DNA from: CATOSK01 sp034423195
GTDB lineage: Bacteria; Chloroflexota; Dehalococcoidia; Lucifugimonadales; UBA3495
Direction: 5' to 3'
Assembly (NCBI GenBank): GCA_034423195.1
Contig: DAOUIZ010000051.1
Coordinates: 1-64,000 of the forward strand
DNA: 64,000 bases
Shown in pieces: positions 58,897 to 64,000 of the stretch (position 1 is its first letter; every line of letters starts with the position of its first letter). The position numbers were made by a program, and so were the translations under genes. Under the pieces are notes generated by a model. It saw nothing but the letters and a program-made list of their open reading frames with translations, was not told the origin of the DNA and did not search any database.

Positions 58897-58902
58897 CCGC
58901 TC

Positions 58903-59721
58903 ATGCCCGAGCTCCCCGAGGTCGAAAACACCCGGCGCTACCTGGCCGAAATCGGCCTTCCCGGCAAGACCATCGCCCTCGCCACCATCGGCTGGGCCAA
59001 CAGCGTCAGGAGCCCGTCCCTGGAGGATTTCGTTCTCGACCTGCCCGGAGGGACGGTCCAGGCAGTCAATCGCCGCGGCAAGTACCTTCTGGCCCCTTTG
59101 GACACCGGCCAGACCTGGGTCCTCCACCTCGGCATGACCGGCGGCCTCCGCATCCACCCCAGGCACCAGCCCTCTCCTTCCATGGTCCGCCACACCGTTG
59201 ACTTCACCGACGGCACCCAGCTCCGCTTCATCGACCCCCGCAAGTTCGGACACCTCTGGCTCGTCGACGATCCCACCCAGGCCACCGGAAAAATGGGGCC
59301 GGAACCTCTGTCCGAAGACTTCAACGACGCTGTCCTTGCCGCCATCCTCTCCAACCGCACGGCCCCCATCAAGGCCCTTCTCCTGGAGCAGCACATCATT
59401 GCCGGGCTCGGCAACCTCTACGCCGACGACGCCCTCTACCGCGCCGGCATACACCCGGAGCGCCCTGCCTCCAGTCTCTCCCCGGATGAAATATCCCGCC
59501 TCCGGGATTCCATCGTACAAGCCCTGGAACACTCCCTGTCCCAGTATGACCAGGGCCGCCGCGACCACTGGCCCGACCCTCCCTTCGGCCTCTCTCCCTG
59601 GCTCATTCCCCGCTCACCGGATGCCCCCTGCGTCCGCTGCGGGAACGGGACAATGGAACAAACCAAGGTCCGCGCCCGCACCACCTTTTACTGTCCTATC
59701 TGCCAACCGCCCCCGCCCTAA
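58903..59721 (+). CDS. mutM: Formamidopyrimidine-DNA glycosylase
   Basis: 272 residues starting MPELPEVENTRRYLAEIG, where Pro2 and Glu3 are the catalytic residues. The conserved Lys is in VNRRGKYLLAPLD, and the helix-two-turn-helix in LLEQHIIAGLGNLYADDALY. The C-terminal zinc finger (CVRCGNGTMEQTKVRARTTF, then YCPIC) has all four Cys. It removes oxidised purines such as 8-oxoguanine. Starts 6 bp after ileS, so likely co-transcribed. Confidence 0.95.
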   Translation: MPELPEVENTRRYLAEIGLPGKTIALATIGWANSVRSPSLEDFVLDLPGGTVQAVNRRGKYLLAPLDTGQTWVLHLGMTGGLRIHPRHQPSPSMVRHTVDFTDGTQLRFIDPRKFGHLWLVDDPTQATGKMGPEPLSEDFNDAVLAAILSNRTAPIKALLLEQHIIAGLGNLYADDALYRAGIHPERPASSLSPDEISRLRDSIVQALEHSLSQYDQGRRDHWPDPPFGLSPWLIPRSPDAPCVRCGNGTMEQTKVRARTTFYCPICQPPPP

Positions 59722-59771
59722 TACCTTCTTTCCCCGCGCCGATGGCCTGCCCTTCCCTCAACCGTCGTTTC

Positions 59772-60105
59772 CTGACAGTTGGCGGTTGACAGCCCCGCTG
59801 CCACAACACTAACGTTGGTAGAGCAAGCTATTCCGTCACCTCCTTGCTGGGGTTGCGTTTTGAATTTCGCTGGACGTCCTTGTTCACTACAAACAAGCCC
59901 GGAACGTTCAACAAAGGGAATGTCCCTCTGCCCACGTTCAAACATCGCAAAAATGTCCCGAAATGTCTCAGAGTGTCTCAACCACGCCCCGGTCGTGTCC
60001 CGGAAACGGCGCAAGCGGAGCCCAATTTGGCGCGAATGTCCCGTGGATTCAAGGAGTTTTGAGCACGAAAGCGCCAAAATGTCCCACAAGCAGAAAAACT
60101 GGGTT
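59772..60105 (+). repeat. Probable distant relative of the GGACA-rich intergenic element (copy C)
   Basis: The 627-bp gap 59722-60348 has no gene. It opens with CTGACAGTTGGC (59773-59783), resembling the end block of copies A and B. Later come AAATGTCCCGAAATGTC (59951-59967), like the paired TGTCC motifs of the 35-nt block, and AAAATGTCCC near 60076. The order agrees with copy A read on the plus strand, but the identity is low and the limits are approximate. Confidence 0.4.
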
Positions 60106-60153
60106 TCCTGTTGTTCTTGGCTGGTCTTGACACCCGCCCGGGCAGCCCGTTTA

Positions 60154-60182
60154 TTGACGTTGCCGCCACCACTGCGTACACT
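60154..60182 (+). promoter_or_regulatory. Candidate promoter for the DapA-MfnB-TusA fusion gene
   Basis: TTGACG at 60154-60159, 17-bp spacer, TACACT at 60177-60182. The leader to ATG 60349 would be about 160 nt. A second TTGACA at 60127 has no good -10 partner. Confidence 0.5.
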
Positions 60183-60348
60183 GGACAAGGCTGGATTTGG
60201 CCGCCTCCGCGCCGTTGGTGACGACTGAGCGGCCTTTCTTGTGCCTGCGACCACCCGGAAGCCTCGCGTTTCCGGTCCCGTCGGACGGTGTCTACCCGTC
60301 CCCCTTATCCGCATTACCCTCATGTACTCTTGCAAGAAGGTGAAAATC

Positions 60349-62418
60349 ATGGCGGGCTACCAGAAACATGAAGCGCAGGATTGGGCTTGGGAAAACCTGC
60401 GCGGGCAGTGGAGCACCCTCGTCACCCCTTTCACGCCCGACAAGTCCTTTGACGAAGACGGAATGCGCCGGAACATCCGCCACATCCAGTCCCTCGGCAC
60501 CCGCGGCGCCGGCTGCACCTGGGCCATGGGCGAGTTCTGGAGCCTCACCTTTGACGAGCGCAAGCATGTCATGTCCACCGTCGCCGATGAGTCCATCGGA
60601 AGGTGGCTGTCCGGCGCCCACGTCACCCACACCTCCACCCGCGAAATGCTGGCCCTCGCCGAACACGCCGAGCAGGTTGGAATCGACCTTCTCATGGTGG
60701 CCCCGCCCTACATGGTCGCCAAGACCGAGGACCAGGTCTTCGAGTACGTGAAACTGCTGGCCGACCACACGAACCTGGCCATCATGTTCTACAACTCCCC
60801 CCAGTTCGGCTTCATCATGAGTCCCCAGGGACTGAACCGCCTCTGCCAGATTCCCAACGTTGTCGGCGTCAAGGAAGCCAGCTTCAACCAGCAGACCTCC
60901 ATCGAGACCCACCTCCTGGTCGGCAAGAGGGCCATCATCAGCACCCCCGACGAGTGGATCTTCCCCAAGGCCCAGGAACTCGGCTTCCACCAGCAGGTCA
61001 TGTTTGCCAACACCTCCGACTGGCGCTTCGACACCTCCGACGCCAACTACTACGTCCAGTTCATCGACCGCGCCACCAGCGGCGACCTCGACCTCGACTT
61101 CTACAACGCCCACCTCAAGGACCTCAAGGCCCTTTCCGACAAGTGGTGGGGCGGCACCGTCAAGAAGTACAACGGCGTAATCCCCACCACCATGTGCAAG
61201 TATTGGGGCGAGCTTATGGGAATGGCCGGCGGCGGCGTCCGCCATCCCCTCATCGACATGACCGCCGACGAAAAGGCCGAGCTCAAGAGCGAGTTGACCC
61301 CGCTTATTCCTCAGCCGGAACCCGCACGGGTTCCCGCCCGCGCCCGGTCTCATGCCTCTTGGCTCAACGAGAAGAGCCAGCGCGAAGTCGACTTCTCCGG
61401 CATGATGCTCCTCGTCAGTGTCCAGAACATGGAGGAAGCCCTCGAAGCCGACCGCGGCGGCGCCGACATCATCGACGTCAAGAACCTCCAGGAAGCCCTC
61501 GTCGGCTCCGGCCACCCCGACCTGGTTGAAGCCGTCCGCGAGCGCATTCCCGAGGAAAAGCACGTCAGCGTCACCCTCGGCGTCGTCCCCAACCAGGCTG
61601 GAACCGTCGCCATGGCTGTCCGCGCCGCCGGTATGCTCGACGCCACCTCCGTCAAGGTCGGATTCTGCGAGACCGACTACGACTCGGCCCTGGAGGTCCT
61701 TCGCGAGTCCCGCCGCGCCCTCAAGGGATTTGACACCAAGCTCATCGGCTCTCTCTTCGCCGACAACCAACTCTTCGGCGGCCTCGAACCCCGCCAGATG
61801 GTCAAGCTTGCCCGCGAAAGCGAGTGCGACGGTTTCCTTATCGACACCCTGACCAAGGACGGCCGCAACCTCTTCGACTTCATCCCCGAGCCCGAACTCC
61901 GTGAGATGGTCATGGAAGCCAAGCAGTACGGCCTCAGCACCGCCCTATCCGGCCACCTCCGCCTCAGCGACCTTGACGAGCTCGCCCGGATTAACCCCGA
62001 CATCGTCGGCGTCCGTGGCGCGGTCTGCCGCAGCGGCGAGCGGGAAGCCGCCGTCGCCGCCGAGGCCGTCGCCCACTTCAAGCACGAGCTCGACCTCCGC
62101 AAGACCGGCATCATCGACCCCCGCGCCAACGGCAACGGCCACAGCAACGGGATCGCCGCCGCACCCAACGGCTCCCACGCCGGGGGATGGGCCGTCGTCG
62201 ACGGCCGGGGCAAGAACTGCGCCGGAGTCATCGCCGCTCTCACCCGCCAGATTGACAACGACGGCCACTCCTTCGTCGAAGCCATCCTCCACGACGCCCT
62301 GAACATCTACGACGTCCTCTACTGGGCCGAGCAGGCCGGCCACAAGCTCATCACCCAGCGCCGGGAGGATGGCGGCCTGGTCCGCGTCCTCATCCAACCC
62401 GGCGCCAACGGACGCTAA
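60349..62418 (+). CDS. Three-domain fusion: DapA-like aldolase, MfnB-like synthase, TusA-like domain
   Basis: One uninterrupted 689-residue frame. Residues 15-300 resemble dihydrodipicolinate synthase/N-acetylneuraminate lyase enzymes, with Tyr148 (MFYNSPQ) and Schiff-base Lys175 (VVGVKEAS). Residues 352-585 match MfnB, which makes (5-formylfuran-3-yl)methyl phosphate from two glyceraldehyde 3-phosphates: Asp376 and Lys378 in ADIIDVKN, Lys436 in SVKVGF, Asp499 and Lys503 in DTLTKDG. The 58-residue gap between Lys378 and Lys436 equals that between Lys27 and Lys85 of the archaeal enzyme. Residues 612-689 look TusA-like (VVDGRGKNCAGVIAA, Cys624) but with CAGV in place of the Cys-Pro motif. AAGG sits 9 bp before ATG 60349. 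Function as a unit is unknown; a furan or other cofactor precursor pathway is possible. Confidence 0.8.
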   Translation: MAGYQKHEAQDWAWENLRGQWSTLVTPFTPDKSFDEDGMRRNIRHIQSLGTRGAGCTWAMGEFWSLTFDERKHVMSTVADESIGRWLSGAHVTHTSTREMLALAEHAEQVGIDLLMVAPPYMVAKTEDQVFEYVKLLADHTNLAIMFYNSPQFGFIMSPQGLNRLCQIPNVVGVKEASFNQQTSIETHLLVGKRAIISTPDEWIFPKAQELGFHQQVMFANTSDWRFDTSDANYYVQFIDRATSGDLDLDFYNAHLKDLKALSDKWWGGTVKKYNGVIPTTMCKYWGELMGMAGGGVRHPLIDMTADEKAELKSELTPLIPQPEPARVPARARSHASWLNEKSQREVDFSGMMLLVSVQNMEEALEADRGGADIIDVKNLQEALVGSGHPDLVEAVRERIPEEKHVSVTLGVVPNQAGTVAMAVRAAGMLDATSVKVGFCETDYDSALEVLRESRRALKGFDTKLIGSLFADNQLFGGLEPRQMVKLARESECDGFLIDTLTKDGRNLFDFIPEPELREMVMEAKQYGLSTALSGHLRLSDLDELARINPDIVGVRGAVCRSGEREAAVAAEAVAHFKHELDLRKTGIIDPRANGNGHSNGIAAAPNGSHAGGWAVVDGRGKNCAGVIAALTRQIDNDGHSFVEAILHDALNIYDVLYWAEQAGHKLITQRREDGGLVRVLIQPGANGR

Positions 62419-62450
62419 CCCCCGTCCGGCAACCAGGCGGAGCCTTCAAG

Positions 62451-62478
62451 CCCCCGGCCTTCCTTGGCCGGGGGTTAT
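62451..62478 (+). terminator. Rho-independent terminator after the fusion gene
   Basis: CCCCCGGCC (62451-62459), 6-nt loop, GGCCGGGGG (62466-62474), then TTATT. A perfect 9-bp stem. Confidence 0.72.
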
Positions 62479-62520
62479 TGCAAGGTGCGTCCCCACAATC
62501 CCGGAGCATTCTCTATACAA

Positions 62521-62548
62521 GGGGGTCTGGGGGACGAGTCCCCCAGCG
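62521..62548. repeat. G-rich palindromic repeat, copy 2
   Basis: GGGGGT followed by CTGGGGGAC (62527-62535), GA and GTCCCCCAG (62538-62546). It parallels the element at 9386-9414 (GGGGG-T-TTGGGGGGA-CGCA-TCCCCCAA). It lies between the terminator and the next promoter. Confidence 0.55.
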
Positions 62549-62573
62549 CAACCCCGTCCCTCCGCACTCCCCG

Positions 62574-62603
62574 TTGACCCTCTTTTCCACCCCACCCTAT
62601 AAT
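62574..62603 (+). promoter_or_regulatory. Promoter for the molybdenum-hydroxylase cluster
   Basis: TTGACC at 62574-62579, 18-bp spacer, a perfect TATAAT at 62598-62603. The start codon is 65 bp downstream. Confidence 0.68.
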
Positions 62604-62667
62604 TGCGCCACTCTCCCCAGCCACCTACCCCCACTTCCCACCATGCGGGAAGGAAGGCAGAGGCAAT

Positions 62668-63591
62668 ATGCCCCGTTTCGAATACCTCGAACCCCAGACT
62701 CTCGAAGAAGCCCACTCCATGCTCCAGGAACACGGCAGCCGCGCCCGCATCGTCGCCGGCTGCACCGACTTCCTAGTCCGCTGGCGCACCGGCTTCTGGA
62801 CCCCCGAGTTCGTGGTCAACCTCCTGCACATCCCCGGCCTGAACATGATTCGCTTCGATCCCACCGATGGACTGCGGATCGGCGCCCTCGTCACCATCCA
62901 GGACTTGGAGGACCACCCCGCCGTCCGTGAGCATTACCCAGCCCTCGCCACCGGCGCCACCTCCTTCGCCGGAGTCCAGGTCCGCAACCTGGCCACCGTC
63001 GGCGGCAACGTCTGCAACGCATCCCCCGCCGGGGATACCCTTCCCGCCCTCTTGGCTTTGGATACCCAATGCCGCATCAACGGCCCCGCCGGTGAGCGTT
63101 GGCTTCCCCTGGATGAACTATTCGCCGGCCCCGGCCGCACCAACCTGCAACCCGCTGAGATCCTGACGGAATTCCACCTGCCCGCGCCGCCGCCCAACAG
63201 CGGCTCCCTCTACATCAAGCACAGCCCCCGCGGCGCGATGGATATCTCCGCCGTAGGAGTCGCCTCTTGGGTATCCCTGGAATCTCCCGGCGGTCCCTGC
63301 GTTGATGCCAGGATCGCCCTCGGCGCCGTTGCCCCCACCGTGATCCGCGTCCCATCCGCCGAAGCCGTGCTTCAGGGACAGACTCTCACCTCCGAAATCA
63401 TCAACGCCGCTGCCGAGGAAGCCCAGCGCGTCGCCACGCCCATCGACGATGTTCGCGCCACCGGAAACTACCGCAGGTCCATCGTCGCCGTCCTTACCCG
63501 CCGCACTCTCCAGCACGCGGCAGCCATCGCCGGCGGCGCGGATACATCCTTCGCCGCCCAGCGCCGTCTCGCCATTCAAACTGCTTTCTAA
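62668..63591 (+). CDS. Molybdenum hydroxylase FAD subunit (xanthine dehydrogenase/CO dehydrogenase type)
   Basis: 307 residues, the usual length of the medium (FAD) subunit. MPRFEYLEPQTLEEAHSMLQ, ARIVAGCTDFLVRWRTGF (FAD pyrophosphate loop), and RNLATVGGNVCNASPAGDTL (second FAD motif) identify the family; the C-terminal CODH domain follows (NAAAEEAQRVATPIDDVRAT). It passes electrons from the iron-sulfur subunit to an acceptor. The next gene encodes that subunit. Whether the enzyme acts on CO, purines or aldehydes depends on the large subunit, which lies beyond the window. Confidence 0.92.
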   Translation: MPRFEYLEPQTLEEAHSMLQEHGSRARIVAGCTDFLVRWRTGFWTPEFVVNLLHIPGLNMIRFDPTDGLRIGALVTIQDLEDHPAVREHYPALATGATSFAGVQVRNLATVGGNVCNASPAGDTLPALLALDTQCRINGPAGERWLPLDELFAGPGRTNLQPAEILTEFHLPAPPPNSGSLYIKHSPRGAMDISAVGVASWVSLESPGGPCVDARIALGAVAPTVIRVPSAEAVLQGQTLTSEIINAAAEEAQRVATPIDDVRATGNYRRSIVAVLTRRTLQHAAAIAGGADTSFAAQRRLAIQTAF

Positions 63592-63650
63592 ACTACTCCC
63601 ACTGACCCACTCCCACCGTTCCTGCCCTCGCGTGGCATAAGGAGACCGGA

Positions 63651-64000
63651 ATGAAGAAGCCCCTTCAGTTGACCGTCAACGGAGAACTCCGCCAGATCTT
63701 CGTCGAAACTTACTATTCCCTCCTCGACACCCTCCGCGATGAGCTGCATCTCACCGGCGTCAAGAAGGGATGCGACGAAGGGGACTGCGGGGCCTGCACC
63801 GTATTCCTCAACGGCAAGCCCGTGACCTCCTGCATGGTTCTCGCCCACAACGCCCACGACTCCAGCGTCACCACCATCGAGGGCCTGGGCTCGGTGGATT
63901 CCCTCCACCCCGTCCAGCAGGCCTTCGTCGACTACGGCGGCCTCCAGTGCGGCTTCTGCATCCCCGGCCTCATAATGTCAGGAGCGGCCCTCCTGGACCG
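63651..64000 (+). CDS. Molybdenum hydroxylase 2Fe-2S subunit (partial)
   Basis: The gene starts at ATG 63651 (AAGGAG just upstream) and runs off the window end after 116 codons; the family length is about 160. LTVNGELRQIFVETYYSLLD, the plant-type ferredoxin cluster GCDEGDCGACTVFLNGKP with a further Cys in VTSC, and the start of the second cluster QCGFCIPGLIMSGAALL are visible. It conducts electrons from the Mo site to the FAD subunit. A large Mo-binding subunit is expected downstream. Confidence 0.93.
   Translation, partial: MKKPLQLTVNGELRQIFVETYYSLLDTLRDELHLTGVKKGCDEGDCGACTVFLNGKPVTSCMVLAHNAHDSSVTTIEGLGSVDSLHPVQQAFVDYGGLQCGFCIPGLIMSGAALLD

Noticed and set aside
60292..61770. A 492-codon minus-strand frame opposite the fusion gene
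   Set aside because: Composition is that of an antisense shadow, and the plus-strand product has catalytic residues with conserved spacing.
1..64000. CRISPR array, rRNA operon, phage or insertion-sequence transposase
   Set aside because: No regularly spaced repeats, rRNA-like sequence, transposase or phage structural gene was recognised.

Overview
The window is GC-rich bacterial chromosome. Gene content (three luciferase-like flavin monooxygenase paralogs, paired acyl-CoA dehydrogenases, a formamidase, a molybdenum-hydroxylase cluster, a DUF1800/DUF1501 pair and a UGSC-type selenoprotein) suggests a Chloroflexota member near the SAR202/Dehalococcoidia group. That placement is inference; no rRNA or tRNA gene was found to test it. 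Housekeeping promoters are readable in many intergenic gaps as TTGACA-like and TATAAT-like boxes 15-18 bp apart.

Layout. 1-2564 (minus): a decayed toxin gene behind an intact Phd-type antitoxin, an alpha/beta hydrolase and a flavin monooxygenase. 2807-6820 (plus): DUF1800, DUF1501 and NHL-repeat genes. 6976-11622 (minus): a BNR/Asp-box propeller, acetamidase/formamidase, amidohydrolase and a second flavin monooxygenase, separated by short palindromic repeats. 12042-16879: an SDR oxidoreductase, a convergent Atg22-like MFS transporter, then a UGSC-family selenoprotein (in-frame TGA followed by a strong SECIS-like hairpin) paired with an uncharacterised gene. 16905-25149 (minus): a Gdx-like SMR exporter, a third flavin monooxygenase, a YHS protein, two acyl-CoA dehydrogenases, a fused ETF beta-alpha protein and nicotinate phosphoribosyltransferase.

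25411-34395 (plus): an S-adenosylmethionine cycle and methionine-salvage unit. A promoter, a SAM-I riboswitch with its terminator, then mtnA, an arylsulfotransferase-like propeller gene, mtnP, a rhodanese, ahcY and metK, followed by a phosphohexomutase and a CcdA-type protein.

34437-55515 (minus): one long ribosomal superoperon, from a TTGACA-17-TAACAT promoter through rpsL-rpsG-fusA-rpsJ, the S10, spc and alpha blocks (with secY, adk, map, infA and rpmJ), to rpoA-rplQ-truA-rplM-rpsI and a hairpin terminator. tuf is absent from its usual place after fusA.

55713-64000 (plus): ileS and mutM, then a striking three-domain gene (DapA-like aldolase, MfnB-like furan phosphate synthase, TusA-like domain), then the FAD and 2Fe-2S subunits of a molybdenum hydroxylase, the last cut by the window end.

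The most unusual items are the DapA-MfnB-TusA fusion, the selenoprotein and its partner gene, and a dispersed intergenic element of about 280-300 bp (14838-15137 and 21517-21797, with a weaker relative near 59772) that shares a perfect 35-nt block and is full of GGACA/TGTCC motifs.
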